From: Allodiplogaster sudhausi
Taxonomy: Eukaryota > Nematoda > Chromadorea > Rhabditida > Diplogasteridae
DNA: 64,000 bases
Assembly (NCBI GenBank): GCA_945643635.1
Contig: CALZFC010000006.1
Coordinates: forward strand, 12,207,501 to 12,271,500
Direction of reading: 5' to 3'
Shown: piece after piece, positions 35,313 through 48,965 of the stretch
How positions within the stretch are numbered: the stretch's first letter is position 1
How the letters are laid out: each line of letters starts with the position of its first letter
Made by a program: the position numbers and the translations under genes
Notes under the pieces: generated by a model
Database searches by the model: none
Told to the model about the DNA's origin: nothing
The model's input: only the letters and a program-made list of their open reading frames with translations

Positions 35313-35952
35313 TAATCGGTATGAAATTCGGTAATGGTGAACTAAATTGCGAAGTTTCCGGGGAAAACATGAAATGTAAATCTGAACTATTTTCTTTGTT
35401 TTTCTGTTATCTGGAATGCTAGTTTATATTCATGAACTGGACTATGAGCCTTCCTTCAGGTCCTGGAGTGAGTTGCAAGCTAAGAATAAGCGAGGACTTA
35501 GTTGGAAGACTGCCCTAGTTCGCCTTCATTTCATATTCAATGTTATCCCTATTCTTACTACTAATAATACCCTCATATTCCTAGTTCTCTTTGCCTTTAT
35601 CTCTTTGTTTTTACTATAGCTTTGTTATTGAAAGAGTGTCTTCTTTCTCTCATACATTAGTCTCCATAATTCCTTTCTCATGTTCTTTCTTTCTTTGTAG
35701 CCTTCGAGTACATCTCTTTTTTTATTTCTCTACATGCATAGTGAATACCCGCGTGTCTTCCTCTCTGCTATCATTCTTTCTGTGATTCTATTCTCATCGT
35801 GTTAATAATGTTAGGCACATGCCGTTCCTTTATGAATCGAAAATGAGTTCAAAATGTGGGAGCCCAGCTCTTTAATGCGTCGCTATGCTTCCTTCTCTGC
35901 GATTTCTGGTTTTAGAAAATTATAAATGCATTTAAGATATGTTCACGGGCTT
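35313..35952. other. convergent intergenic interval
   Basis: Lies between the stops of the cysteine-synthase gene (plus) and the acyltransferase (minus). One open frame at 35416-35619 has no family similarity. Nothing else seen. Confidence 0.6.
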
Positions 35953-38900
35953 TTAATTTACTGTGAGCCGAGCTATTTCTTCGCTGATAACATCGGCATA
36001 TCTGGGATAGACAAGATGCCTTCCAAAAGGGGACAAGTGAGATCCATCGTTCTTGAAGATTCCGTGATTGCAGTCCTGTAGGAAGAGTGGATAAGGCTGT
36101 TATAGGAAGGGAAAAGAATACGACTAACACGATAGTAAAGAGGGCAGATGCCATTGGGGAGGCAGAGGGCGGGGAGGACATCCACCCAGTGACACTTCGA
36201 GCAACGGATTTGAGAGAGACGACGGAGAGTGTGGCGGTGGAGAGTCGAGACATCCTGGAGGAGAAGCAAGGGTCAAGGAGATTGGCAGGAAGAGAAGACC
36301 TCTAAGCTGAAGCTGCTGGGCAGTCCCTCCAGACTGCCATTCAACTCCAGCTGCTTCGATAGTGGATAGGAATGCTCTCGTGGCAGTTCCCACATCGGAC
36401 GGTCCAGGACAATCGACCTCGTGAAAGAGCTGAAAAGTCGGATTACAGTAATTGAGAGGATGCAATGTCTGGGAATGGAATGAAAAAAGGAAACAGAGGA
36501 AATCTGACCTGTAGTAGTCAAGAAGTTCCTGCATCTCTTGTGTTAGAATGTCAGAGGCATAGCTCTCGTCTGATTCTCCCCCTTTGCGAGGCTGCTCCGT
36601 AAATTCATAGTGAAATCTGACCATGAGATTACTATGATGATTTAGATACTGAGAGAAGGAGAGGAGAAAGAGAAACAAATAGAGAGAAAACTGCGAGAGA
36701 GAGAAAACAGAGAGAGAGAGAGAGATACAACTTTTGACTAATGATGAGTAGGTCTGGTTGAGTCTTCCGCACAATGTCCTGGCATTGTGGAGTGAATGAC
36801 TCGCACTTCCACAGGCGAATGTGATACGACGGATCTTCGCGGTAGTGCAGCAGCGGCTGGCACGCTGTCATCGCTTCTTTCTCTTTCACTACGCTTTTCT
36901 AACTCATTCTTTACATTTCTTGCTCTCTCTCTCTCGCTCTCTCTCTCTCTCTTACTCTCTCTCTCTCCCTCTTTCTGTCTCTCTCTTTATTATCCTTCTC
37001 TCTTCTCTATCTTTTCTCTTTCTCTCTATTCCTAACCATGTCTCATATGAACCGTAAGTGTACTGTAGTGTCCCCGAAGTGCCTGGTGAATCCACTGGAA
37101 GCGATATATTGCATAGGAGTTACCGATCAAAACAATTTTGAGTGTACCGTTTCCTTTCTGGAAAGAGAGTTTAATTAATGTTTTGCATCGAAGTCGCTCA
37201 CTAAAAAGGAAAAAGAAGATTTACTGTTAGAAGAGTGAAAAAGAAGAATAGAGTGACCAGTTCACAATGGTGATTGTTCCCTTCGTATTGTTCCCTGATT
37301 GGAAGGCACGGCGGGTACGGAACTTCCCGCGCCTTCTCTGCACAGCTCCACTGCCACACAACACCTGATTCATTCTCACTAGGAATTATGTAATGTTCAT
37401 TCCAATCTGACTTGGATTGCCATCTGGAAGATCATCGAAGGATTCCACTTCTGATGTTGTTGAAGAATACAAATGGAGAAGGAGGAAAATGAAGAAGAAG
37501 AATGTAGCTGTTAAGGAAGAGAGAAGAGAGGAGACGGAGCGATAGTGGACTTCGATGGAAAAGTGAAGAATCTCGCAAAGAGATGCAAGCAAGAGGAGAT
37601 AGAAGAGCACGTCTGAAAACATAGAAGACTAGAAGAGAGAGAGGGTGAGAAGAGTGGGCGAGAAAGAGAGACCGAACGAGAGGGAGAGTCTCTGAGAGAG
37701 CGAGAGAGAGAGATTACCGGTCAGCGACATCTTTTGATCGTTGCTGTGAAGACGTCGGAATCGAAAGAGAACGAGAAGTGGCCAGTGAATGAGGAAGAGA
37801 GCATAGGAACGGTCACCGATTAGAGAGAGAAGGCGACTGGAGCAAGGGAATCGGGTAGAGAGAAAGAGGAGAGTGAGGGAGGAGAGAGAGACTCGAGAGA
37901 GTGTTGGGGGCACGAGAGGGAAGGAGAGCAGAGCAATCATCACTACCATCAATCCCGCCTTCAATAAAATGCCTGCTGAAGCGCAATTATTTTTACTAGA
38001 AAATACTTATTCTCAATTAACCATCTTGAATTATTTTTGCAAGTGAAGCTGGAAGTTGAATGGAGCCGATTAAAAACTGCCAAAGGCGAGCTGGCAAAGT
38101 GCCAAATGCAATCTCTTGAGGACTGAGTATGGAAAGCATCAGCGAGAGCACAATGTTTACAAGCTTCAGCTTGTTCTCGGGGAGAAAAAGACTTCTCGCG
38201 ATTAGGGCAAGACTGGTGAACTGGATCTGAAGAGAAGAGAGAAATGATGTAATTCAAAGCTGACATCCCAACATCCAATGAAAGCGCCCAGGTGTGGGCC
38301 AATGGATGAAGCTGTGATATCTAAAAAGCTTCGCTCAGTCTATGCATATTTGTACATACGAATACAAATACATAAGTGCGTAAAATGGCTCCTGAGTAAA
38401 ATCACCTTAGGTTAACAAAAATAGATCATACCTCGGTAAAATAGTGCACTTGTCTTCCGAGAAGAGACTTCATATTTGAGACACATCCGATGGACCAGGG
38501 AATATCTTTCTATAACATTCACAGTTTTCAAATTATAATTACCGGGCATTTAAAAAATGAATCATGAAACCTGAAGTTGAAAGAATTCTTCGCGTGTGAG
38601 AAAGTAGTCGGAAGCGAGAAGAGAGAGGACGAGAATGAAGAAGTACAAGGGAAGAAGACGACGGAAACGACGGAGAAGGAAGGAGAGAGGAGAGAAGGAA
38701 GGAGAGGAGAGAGTCCGACCAGTCCAGTACCCAGACAGCACCAGCAGACTACACAACATATCTATGCACTTTTTGTATTCGCTCTTTTACGTTCATAATT
38801 ATTGAAAGAAAAAAGTATTCGCACACATCAACAGCGAGATAACCAGCGGGGAAAGTTTCAGGGAGAACATGGAAGCCGATTACAAAAAGGATGCAGACTC

Positions 38901-39134
38901 CTCGTAGACTCTGCAGATTCTTATGAGTTGTTCTCCAAAATATAAAGTGTCGGATGTTTAAGTTCTCATAAGATTCAATGGTCAAGTTTTACATGGCTGT
39001 AAGCCTACCTGAATGTCCTGCCTCTCCATCTTCAACAGCTCAGCAGTACTACAGAGACATCCTCCTGTGTCCTGACACTGCGCTTTCGCAGAACTCATGA
39101 CAACAATGGAAAGCGCCGTCGCTTGCATTTCCAT
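35953..39134 (-). CDS. acyltransferase-3 / SGNH fusion protein (OAC/OafA-like)
   Basis: Fourteen phased exons, high to low: 39009-39134, 38825-38919, 38571-38748, 38432-38509, 38273-38311, 38022-38226, 37718-37975, 37412-37612, 37258-37364, 37053-37157, 36732-36880, 36509-36616, 36300-36429 and 35953-36075, giving 633 residues. The membrane half has the acyltransferase-3 signature: NLQSLRGVCILFVIGFHV, GYLAVDVLLVLSGYW, LHPLAHTWALSLD and SLIGDRSYALFLIHWP. The C-terminal half is an SGNH hydrolase: block I IVLIGNSYAIYRF and the terminal catalytic pair in NDGSHLSPFG. The family O-acetylates sugars or other acceptors at membranes; nematodes have many OAC paralogues. An N-terminal hydrophobic start precedes a short Cys-containing segment. 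The 3' splice site at 37975 is a tandem CAGCAG. The usual SVE after the HTW motif reads SLD. It lies 193 bp from the astacin stop, same strand. Confidence 0.92.
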
Positions 39135-39327
39135 GGAAGCCAACAACTAGAATAATCTTTTATTTATCAACTAGTGACTATTGCATGTTGAAGCACCCCG
39201 CTAAAAGTATTGATGGATGGTGTGAGATCAGTAAAATATTGACAAGCTAATAATGCGAACAGTCAAACAACAAAATAACGAGTATTAAGGTAGGGAAGAA
39301 GTGGAAAAGTAAGTGATGAACAGTTTG

Positions 39328-42300
39328 TCAGCAGAGTCCGCAGCTCCTGCGGCAGTTGTCTCTCATCCAGATGTCGTTCTCCTTCCGAGTGCACGCACCC
39401 TGCACCGCCCAAGCACCGCAGTACACGTTGCGGTCCACGCAATCATCTCCAACCATTCCCATTATCTTGCGGGCTCAGCAGATACATCTCTCTCATTCTC
39501 TATCTCTCTTCTCCAATCTCTCTCTCCCTCTCTCTTTAGTAATCTCTCTCTCCCTCTTTCTTTCTCTCTCCCTCTTTCTTTCTCTCTCTCTCTTACTTTC
39601 CCAATCTCTCCCTCCCTCTCGCTCTCTCACTCTCTCTTTCCAATCGCTCTCCCTCTCTCACTATCTCTGCATGCCTGCTTTGCAATAAATTCGATTGAGC
39701 AGCTCAATGTCATTCTTGCTGAGCTTCCGTCGCTGGCCAAGGAGAGCGAGATTGACTTTTTCATTTGACTGCAAGACAACTTATGATTGGTCGATATGAG
39801 CGAGGCAGCGTCAACCTTCGGAATCATCGTCGGCTTAAACGGGTTGATGGCCGCCGTGTCCGATCGGTAGTGCATGATGCTACCGTAGTCATACTCGACA
39901 CCGTATCTGCATGGGGGAGAGAAGGAGTGAAGAGAGAGAGTGAATTATGGATGAAGAGAGAGAGAGGAGACGGGAGGAGGAGAGAGAGGAAAGAAGGGAG
40001 AAGAAGAGAGAGGGAAAGGAAGACCGACGAAGAGAAGACCCTCGGGTCCACCACGGCGAAGGCGTCATAGTACTGAGGATTGATATTGGACCAGTCGACC
40101 TGCAGATAGTGGAATAACTACGAAGACAAGGAACCACCGCTCGCCTTGAGATGCTCGTCGCGGTCAACTCTCACGTGCTCGTGAGCCAGTCCTAATGCAT
40201 GCAAGGTCTCGTGCATAGCAACTCCTTTCGCCTGAGAGAGAGAGTATGAGATATGGCAGGAGAGAGAGATGGAGAGAGAGTAGGAGAGAGGGGGATAAGA
40301 GAGTATATGATATTGAAGGAGAGAGAGAAAGTGAAATAGAGAGAGTATGTCAAGGAGAAAGAAAAAAAAGCTTACATCCCCACAGTCGAAGCTAAGATAA
40401 ATGGGATTGGCTGGCGCCGTCCGGCCGATGTAAGAGAGACCGCAGCTACAACAAAGTCTGATGAAGGAATCAAAACGGCGTTCGCTTCAGGAAAACAAAA
40501 AAATAAACAGACAAAGATCCCCTGTCGATCTTGATGTAATGAATGTGATATCCCGTCGGACGAATTGTCTTCTGCAAGAATCGAATGCACGTCTTCGAAG
40601 AGATCTCGGCAAGGGCATCTCGGATGTCCGTCCGGTCATAGTTAGCTGTGATCGAGATGATACTCGAGGCGAGAGGGGGGGGGGGGGGGTCATACCTAGC
40701 GACTCATCCAGGAAGTAGGGAATTGGCTCGTTCATTGACCACTTTTGGAAAAATTGATCTTCGAAGAAGACTGCGGCTCTGAAAAGGAAAGAATGAAGGA
40801 ACGAAAGATGAATGACATTTCCTTCCAATCCGGCCAGCCTGCCAACGACGACGAATCAATCTCACCTTCGCGTTTTTGTTCGACCTTAAATTTAGTTTAT
40901 TTTTCATTGTTTTTATTAAATTATTAAAATGTTGCATTGTGAGAAACTCTTTAATAGAAAATAGATACCTCGATCTACCACCGCAGAATCTGCTTGGTCG
41001 ATCTCGTTGAGGAGCAGCTCAGCTTGTCTTGTGGTCAGCAGCAGATCAGAATCAAAGACTCCATCGTCCGCTGGTTCGACCTGCTCAGAAGTTGCTTGGA
41101 GGCAGCTGGTATAAAAGGCTAATAAAACTACATACATATGTATGTATATGTATTTATGTACATATGCTTATAAATATGTAAAATAAAAGTGAAGCAACGT
41201 GGAACAATGATCGAGAAGAGGGTATCAGATCGAACTTCCTTATCGATGTCAGCCTGGACAAGCAGTGCTTTCTTGACCTGTTGAGTCCTCTCGAACTGTT
41301 CGTCTAACGCGGCCTCGCCCTCACTTCCTCTCAGTCGGTGGCGGAATGCGAGAAGCTTGCAAACACGTCATGACTTCATCATTCACATAAGTATACTTTT
41401 TCCGTCTCAACTTGCTCGCCTTACCTTTTCCTTAAGTTTGTTCTTCATTTGCATCATCTTCTCGGATTGGGCTTTGCAGTTCAAGCGAGTGTTGCAGACA
41501 TTCTAATGATAAGCACACTCGACTTCCATCTCTTCTTTCCAATCAGAGATATTCCAACTATGATTTTGTCGCGAATGGACTGCGAGATGTGTGCAATGTT
41601 AGTTTTCAGCTTGTCGAGTGCGTCTTTGAGTTGTTCAGGAACACGAAGAAGAGAGTCGGGCAAATGAATGCTGAATCTCTCACTCCAGATGAGTCATGAC
41701 TCCCCTTTCTCAATTACCTTGGAATAGCTGGAAGATTCTCTCTGATCTTGTCATCCAGCTGCTGAATCATCTCTCTGACGTCATTCCACATAGGAAGGTG
41801 GCCATTCCTATTGGACAGAGTGAATATTTCTAGTGTGATCGTAATGGTTGCTGTTCTCACTTGCATTTGTCACTCTCTGGGTTGTGGCTGCAGAAAGCGC
41901 GTGCCTTCTCATCCCAGTCAGCTGGCTTGCTTGACAAGCCTGGAATAAATAGATTAGAATGACAGAAAGTACTAATGCCTTGCCATTGTTGACGTAGTTT
42001 CTGATGGAGTTGCCGATTCGGCTGAGGTTGTCGAGGAGGGAAGAAGCCGACGTCGCCACTGTCTTCGCTGTCGTTTCAACGATTTCTCCCACGGTATCAG
42101 AAACTTCGTTCTCTTCACCTACATATGGCCATGTTATTAGAAACAAGGTTTTTAAACAATTATGCATAACTAGCATATTATTGAAAATATGAATAAAAGG
42201 CATATACATATATGTATGTATGTATGTATATAAGTGGTAGATCATACATTCTCATGATGAACGTTTTCTCGCTGACCTTGCTTTGGTTTCTTGAACGCTC

Positions 42301-42913
42301 CGATCTTGTCGGCCAAACTTCTCGTCAGCTCATTCAGGCCATTTCCAAATCGTTGCAGGAAATCTGCTATGTTTGTTGTGATTTGAGAATGAGCTAATGC
42401 TGATAAGAGAACCGGGCGGGGGGTTGCGCAGAGAGATTGTTCCGATTCCCTGGCCAGTCCAGTGATATTCCTGTTCTGCTTCTTCTGATGAAGTCTGGCG
42501 TCGTCTTCTGACGAGAGGAAGAAGTCCATGGGAATGGACGATTCTTGGATTGGTCCGAGCAGAAGCGGCCTCTGAAGTGACCGGCAGAGGCCCCTCCACC
42601 GTTGCCATCACCCGCTCTCTCTCGGCCGACAACGCCTTCTTCCTCTCGTAGTCATTCTAATTATAAGCAGTACATTCATATTAAAGAACTCATCCTTTTT
42701 GCATCTCTGCTATCTCACTAGATTTGCAGAGAATGAAACATATTTACATATCCATACCTAAATATTACCTGTGTCAGATGATGTCTGAGGATTCCCTCAT
42801 GAGTGAAGCTATGAGTTTCTAATGGAAAGGCAACCATCATAGATTGTAAGAGAGGAAAGGTCATGAGAATTACGAACTCTCGAAACATTTGCAATAATCC
42901 GGTAGAAATACTT
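39328..42913 (-). CDS. astacin-family metalloprotease with C-terminal ShK domain (5' end incomplete)
   Basis: The catalytic domain is clear: WSMNEPIPYFLDESL, NYDRTDIRDALAEISSKTCI, the zinc motif MHETLHALGLAHE (exon 40145-40231), DRDEHLKVDWSNINPQYYDA, the Met-turn YDYGSIMHYRSDTA and LGQRRKLSKNDIELLNRIYC. The last exon encodes a six-Cys ShK module (DDCVDRNVYC...NCRRSCGLC) ending at TGA 39328. A propeptide of nematode type (GVFDSDLLLTTRQAELLLNE) precedes the protease. Upstream, eight or more exons (to 42656, 42769-42818, 42874-42913) encode a long helical, charged segment (VREMIQQLDDKIRENLPAI, LLRVPEQLKDALDKLKTNI) that is not typical of astacins. Three introns use GC donors (after 41984, 40145 and 39675). 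The signal-peptide exon and one junction near 41100 were not resolved. Probably secreted, acting on matrix or cuticle proteins. The upstream part could be a separate gene. Confidence 0.82.
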
Positions 42914-43315
42914 CTGAAAATTCACTTGGAATTTACGACTAAAACCATGAAAATAGTCCGGCGACCAAAGAAAAGAAAAGAAAGATGAATGACCTCTGCT
43001 GGTCGAAAGAGTTGCCGCTTTTAAACTTCTTGTTGTTGGTAGAAGGAAGAGAAATAAGAAGGTAGAAAGGACGACGGATTGATAGTAACTTTCAGGGGTG
43101 CAACTTGAATAACAATCTTTTTACAATTGGCGAGGATGGTAGTAAGAACGGGGATTCCAGCCGAGGTTGAGTTGTCGATAAAGAACGGGAGGGGTCATTC
43201 TTGAAAGGTAGTGATGAGTAAGCAACCATGCACACTTCATCCACTCGCTCTCAACTCGGTTCAGCTCACTCTCCCACTCCACTCCTTTCGCTCTCTCGCC
43301 CTCTCTCCTCTCTCT

Positions 43316-43347
<32 letters not shown>

Positions 43348-43990
43348 TTCTTTCTCTTTCCACCTTGTTTTCTGTTCTCCTTCTCACTCCATCACCTCTT
43401 CATCACTCTTTTTCCAATGCTGCCTATTCAGTGAGAACTGTCAGTGAATTTAACCAGCAAATGTAAAAGTGTTACGTAGTTGGACCTGCAAGAGATTTGG
43501 GAACCCATAACAACTGAATGCATCAGTTACATTAATTTTCTGTAACTTACTTCACAGCTTGAGCAGAGTCTTTAGCATCATTCTGATAGGCGCATCATGA
43601 TAATTTGCATGCACAACAAGAAGTATCGAGAAAAGGAAGCACTATCTCAAGAGTCTCATACGAGATCCGCTCTTTTTAAGTTCATGTTTGATTTCACTTC
43701 GCTGTTCTGCAACAAAATATCTATGTACATATGCATGTACATACATACCATGAGCATGCCATTTAAATACATGAGCAAAAAGTGAGCAAAATTCCTATAA
43801 TAGACATTGCTTTTTGGAAAAGTTATCCCTTGAATTTAGCTCCCTTGGGAAGCCTTTTATGATGGCTGATCGAGAAATCCACTACACACATGTATGTATG
43901 TATGTACATATGTATGTAGTAGAAATCATCGCTTGATGTTGTTTTGGGATATTGTTCCTTCTCAAACCAGAAGGTTCTCTGCTCATTCCT

Positions 43991-44188
43991 CTCTTCTTAG
44001 ATCTCTTCTTTCTCTGTCTCCCACTCTTCTTAGATCTCTTCTTTCTCTGTCTCCCTCTCTTCCTAGTTCTCTTCTTTCTCTGTCTCCCTCTCTTCCTAGT
44101 TCTCTTCTTTCTCTGTCTCCCTCTCTTCCTAGTTATCTTCTTTCTCTGTCTCCCTCTCTTCCTAGTTCTCTTCTTTCTCTGTCTCCCT
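43991..44188. repeat. 33-bp pyrimidine-rich minisatellite, about six copies
   Basis: Unit CTCTTCTTTCTCTGTCTCCC plus TCTCTTCCTAGTT. Copies differ by one to three bases. The period is a multiple of three, so it creates an 11-residue repeat in each frame, which is an artefact. Confidence 0.9.
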
Positions 44189-44752
44189 CTCTCTTCCCTC
44201 TCTCTCAGCCATCACACCTCTCCACTATCCCCTCATGTCCATTGGCAATGATTGTTTGCCCTTCCTCTTCCATTCTCATCTTCCGTTTGTCTTTCCAAAG
44301 TGTCAATTCGGCTTCTGTAAACAAATAATGGGCATTGTTCTTTTCATTTGTTGTCACTTTGTATTTGACAACAATTGTAACACAAACACGAAATTGTCAA
44401 CATAAAAACAAATGAAAGCGATCGGAGAATGAGAAGACTGAAATATGAAAGATCACTTCTAAGTGAGTGTATTTCCAAATCAATGAGGATTGGTCTCCGG
44501 AAGGGAGAGCATCGCTTTTTCCTCGCATTAAAGAGGGCCGTCAGTCTTTTCTTCTCCACACTTTCTGTGTATTTACAACAAGTGGCCATCTCATTCTCCT
44601 TTTCTCTGTCGGTCTCTTCTAAGATCACATTTAGCCTTTTTATAGGCACACATTGCACAAATTTACTGAATTGAAATGTGATTGTAGAAGGGCGTGATTA
44701 AGAAAATCTATTCGGCTAGTGAAAAGAACGGGGGCAAGTAGAAAAGAGAGCG

Positions 44753-44787
<35 letters not shown>

Positions 44788-45045
44788 CGAGAAGCGGGCA
44801 TGTGAATGTAAAGAGGAATGAGGAGAGAGGGCGCCTGGGGCAGTCGGCTTTGCTTTCCCGCAAGGTAAGCTGTGCATCTAATGACATGTTCGGCATTCCA
44901 TGTAAACGGCGACAAATTGGCTGCGTAATCGTACGCCTTTCTTTGTCTGACGAGGCAAGGCATGGCTTCTACGATAGAACGCAATATGGAGAGGGAGGAA
45001 TTACATGAATGAGAAAGAGAGAGAAAAAGAGAAAGTGAGAGAGAA

Positions 45046-45088
<43 letters not shown>

Positions 45089-45243
45089 CAGAGGCGGTGC
45101 TCAATCAAAGCGGCAACACTTTCATGATAATGACCAGGCGCTTTTGTTGTTTTCCTTTCTAGCTGGTTAGACTGGCTGGCTTCATTGCGGTAACCTTGAT
45201 CCGCCCTTCTATTTTATTTCTATCCCTCTACCACTATCTCTCG

Positions 45244-45277
<34 letters not shown>

Positions 45278-45725
45278 CTGATTCTCTTCCTTCCACTGGT
45301 CGAAGGACCTCTCTAAATCACCCATTCATTAGGCATAACCTGTGGACCCTCCCCCTATTCTGGTTCTCTTTATCAAGAAAGAATCGCCCTCTGCGCTTAT
45401 CTTGGCACCTTTTCCTCTGATACTCGAGGTGAGAAGAGAAAGACATCTTTATTTATCTTTGAAGGGTAAATTATGGTCTCCATTCCCGCACATGAAAGTA
45501 GTCAGAGTGATGGTGTCTGGAAGGAATGGGAAATGTCGGAGAGAATGCAGAGAGACAGAGACGGAGAGGGAGAGGGAGAGATGTACATAGACAGAGAAAG
45601 AGAGAAAATGAGATTGATCCTGAAAGACTTGCATCGTGTCGTCCTAGTCTCATCCAACACGCAAAGGTGTGAGAAAGGCCTGCTGGCAAGTCAAGCAGAG
45701 ACTCAATGAGAGAAGGTACAGATAT

Positions 45726-45773
<48 letters not shown>

Positions 45774-47268
45774 CATGGAGAGCTTATCCGGGTTGCGGAT
45801 TGAGAGTCAACTTCTGACTTTTAGCTGATGGAAGGAGATCATCGCTTCTGACAGTCTCCATTATGAACAATCTTTCTGAATAAGAGAGGGAGATGAAGGA
45901 GAAGAAGGAGAGGTGGCAGACGCTATAAGAAGAGAAGTATAGAAAGAAAGTAGGAGTTGAGGATTGAGAGAGAGAGAGAGAAAGAGAAAGTGAGGGAGAG
46001 AGAGATGAACCAGAGCAGAGTGAGAAGTTGTCACCCGAGATCTGCGGCCCGATGAATAGCGTGCTGCTTGCGTCAGAAGGGAGGATACAGCATTCAACAC
46101 CTTTTGCGGTGGCTGCTCGGGACAAGGAACAGAAGGAGAAGCTTGCGAGAGAGAGGGATGGAAAGAGAGGTAAAAGAGAGAAAGCGGGAGCAAGGGAGAG
46201 AGAGAGAGGGAGAGAGAGAGAAAGTAGTGTCAAGACCAGAATCAATGTTCGTCGTTCTCTGCTGCCTGGGGCAAGTTCTTTGCTTGGTCCTGCTATTAGA
46301 ATGTGAAGAGGGACGAGAAGAATAGCCAGCTCCCTCTGTTATTACTTCGACGTGTACACCCCCGTATACTGTAGCTGAAGTGAAGCAATTGAGCACTGAG
46401 AGAGAGAGAGAGAGAGAGTGAGTGAGAGAAGGGAGAAAGCGAGAGTAATCGGAACTAGAGAAAATGATGATGAAAAGGTAAGAGAGGACGCTGTAATAGA
46501 TCTCGAGAAGTGTTCAAAAGTGAAGAGCAGCAGATTACCGTGTCGAGGGACGATGACAATCTCAGCAGGAGAGTACTTTCTGGCCCTCGTGATATTTCAG
46601 CTTTTGTTTTTTTTTATACTTTATGTCGCTAGCAGCATTATATTCCTTCTTTCTTGTATTCATTAACTTTTTTTATTTATAGCCGTTATTTTCACCAATT
46701 GGCTCTCTCGCTGTGCCCTCTCTTTCTCTCTTCTCTCTTGCTAAGTACCTCCGCATGGAATACTCAGGCCCCACTAACTTACCTGCCTTATTGTTAGATC
46801 CCTGGCGGAGGACTGGTCGGCCTGGAAAGATAAGGCCAGTGGTGAGGGAAGGAACCGCAAAGGCAACTCAGACAAGTGATAAATGGATTCTTGTGCAGGA
46901 ATCCAAAGAGAAGAGAAAGAGAGCAGAGGGGAAAAGAAGACTGATTGTCATTTCCCAGTATCACCTTGTAATTAGTGGGTAACGAACATTTTGGAGATTT
47001 GAGCGACGCGTTTCTAGATTTGGTTACATGAAGGAATTCAATTATAAAGTGTTGATCAAAAGCTCGTTGAACTACATAATTGTTTTCCTTTGTATCTCCT
47101 TGCTTTTGTTGCGCAACTCGCTTGTCCTTCCTGATCTCCGCTTTGTTGGTTCCATGCAATTCTAATGCAGTGTTTCTATGATTTGAATGTATTCGTGAAG
47201 GAACGAGCTAATGTGTTATTTACTGGATGGAATGAGTTGTTAGCAAAGACAGGACAGACGATAGTCAG

Positions 47269-47314
47269 CCCCGCCCTTTTTGTGGCGCCGCGAACCAATA
47301 GAGCGAGTGGGCGG
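47269..47314 (+). promoter_or_regulatory. CCAAT and GC boxes upstream of the Zic-type gene
   Basis: CCCCGCCC at 47269-47276, ACCAAT at 47294-47299 and GGGCGG at 47309-47314, all within 46 bp and 100-145 bp before the first ATG at 47412. The sequence here is GC-rich compared with its surroundings. This looks like a TATA-less core promoter. Confidence 0.55.
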
Positions 47315-47411
47315 AGCTTGGAATGGAGAACGGAGTGTGCTGGAAGGAGGAAAGCAAAGCACGGAGAAGAGGGATAAGACTGTTAACCCCTGCTGAGATT
47401 GTAGTGTTTGG

Positions 47412-48913
47412 ATGGTCTTCTCTGCCTACTACTCACGCACGGCTACGACGGCCTTCCCTCTGCCCCATCCGCATCCCTCCCAACTTCCCTCCAGATACTG
47501 TCTGCCGTTAACATCTTCGGCCTCTGATGTCCCTCCATTGCCTGGTGGTCTGGTTCAGCCGGATCCATCCTCCTACTATGCATATGCCCCTCATCCCCAG
47601 GCTGTCTACCATGACTTCGACGGTTAGTTCTTTTCCTCGGTTCAAAGCACTCCACTCCTTGACTTCCAGCGTTTTCCCGTTTCGTGCCGTCGTCGGAATG
47701 TCCTCCTCTGTCTTCCTATGGTGGAGTTGTCCCGAGTGCGTCTCAAGGCTGGCTGGCTGCAGCCTCCGTTAAGGATGAAGTCCGCCGTTGTGAATGGCTG
47801 GTCCATGGCAAGCCCTGCGGTCTGCTCTTCTCTTCTCATCAAGATATCTCCGCTCATCTCAGGTCTACATTTCCTTTTCTCTCAGACGAACTCCTCAAGT
47901 TCCTTCTCTTCTTCAGTCAAGTGCATCTGACTAGCGGAGAGAATGGTTGCCACATCTGCGAGTGGGTCGACTGCGACAGACTCCGCAAGCAATTCAAGGT
48001 TCTTTCTTGGGCTGTGGCAGAGAAAGAAGAATTCTTCTCTTAGGCCAAGTACAAGCTGGTAAATCATCTGAGAGTGCACACGAAGTATCAGCCATTCCTC
48101 TGCGATGTTTGCGGGAAGATGTTCTCTCGCTCGGAGAATCTCAAGATTCATCAGAGAATTCACACTGGTTGGTGGACATTATCAACTGAATGACTGCATC
48201 AATATTCTAGACGTGAACGTGACATAATTAATCTACTTATATCGATATCTTAGCGATATAAGTAAATTTATACAAACCTTATGTTTTTGATTTCATAATC
48301 TTTTTCTCTTTCTCTGTCTCCCTTTCGTTCTCTCGAATCGCTAAAGATACCGTAGCCAGCCTTCTCTGTCAGTCTACCAGCGGCTCGGCATCTCTTATAT
48401 TTTAGTTTTCAGCTCCCTTTCAAATCCTCGTTGTCTCTCCCTCATGCACTCTCTCGCTCTCTCGCTCTCTATGGCTCTTTTTCTCGTTGTCTCTCACTCT
48501 CATTCGCTCCTTCATTTCTAGTCTAATTTCGGCTTCCTTTGAGAAGTGTCAAACAGGTTCTTTCCAGACTTGCCCGATTTTTTCCTTTCATCTCAGCCTT
48601 TGATTTCATTCCACTCTTTTTCTACATCTTCACTTCTTGAAATCACGAACCTTGCATAAGTCATATATTTTATGTAACAAGAAGAAGAAGAAGTTCAGAG
48701 CGAGAAAAGTAAAGAGAGGTATGCGAGAGTAGCAGAGTGCTTGCTACTCCGGTGGCAATGTAGGTGTGAACTGATGGTGAGTTGCTGGCAAGCTTCGCTC
48801 CCCATGCCTTCACTCTCGATGGCTATTCTCAGCAGCTAATTGACGTTTAGGTGTGAGAAGAACAGATCTCCGTCTTAACGCCTAGATAGTGAATAGAAAG
48901 AGAGACAGAGAGA

Positions 48914-48965
<52 letters not shown>

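Larger units (their letters stand above)
42914..47411. other. gene-poor, repeat-rich region
   Basis: CT/GA tracts (43315-43345, 44755-44785, 45015-45085, 45250-45275, 45728-45770, 46398-46420), a 33-bp minisatellite, and TATGTACATA repeats at 43720-43750 and 43888-43915. Minus-strand sequence at 43000-43200 may hold the missing first exons of the astacin (a hydrophobic stretch SVVLSTFLFLFLLPTT). Other open frames, for example a single hydrophobic helix at 46550-46666, are unsupported. Confidence 0.6.

Noticed and set aside
43894..44328. Protein with 11-residue repeats
   Set aside because: Made by a 33-bp pyrimidine minisatellite and open in several frames. There is no start context and no flanking exons.
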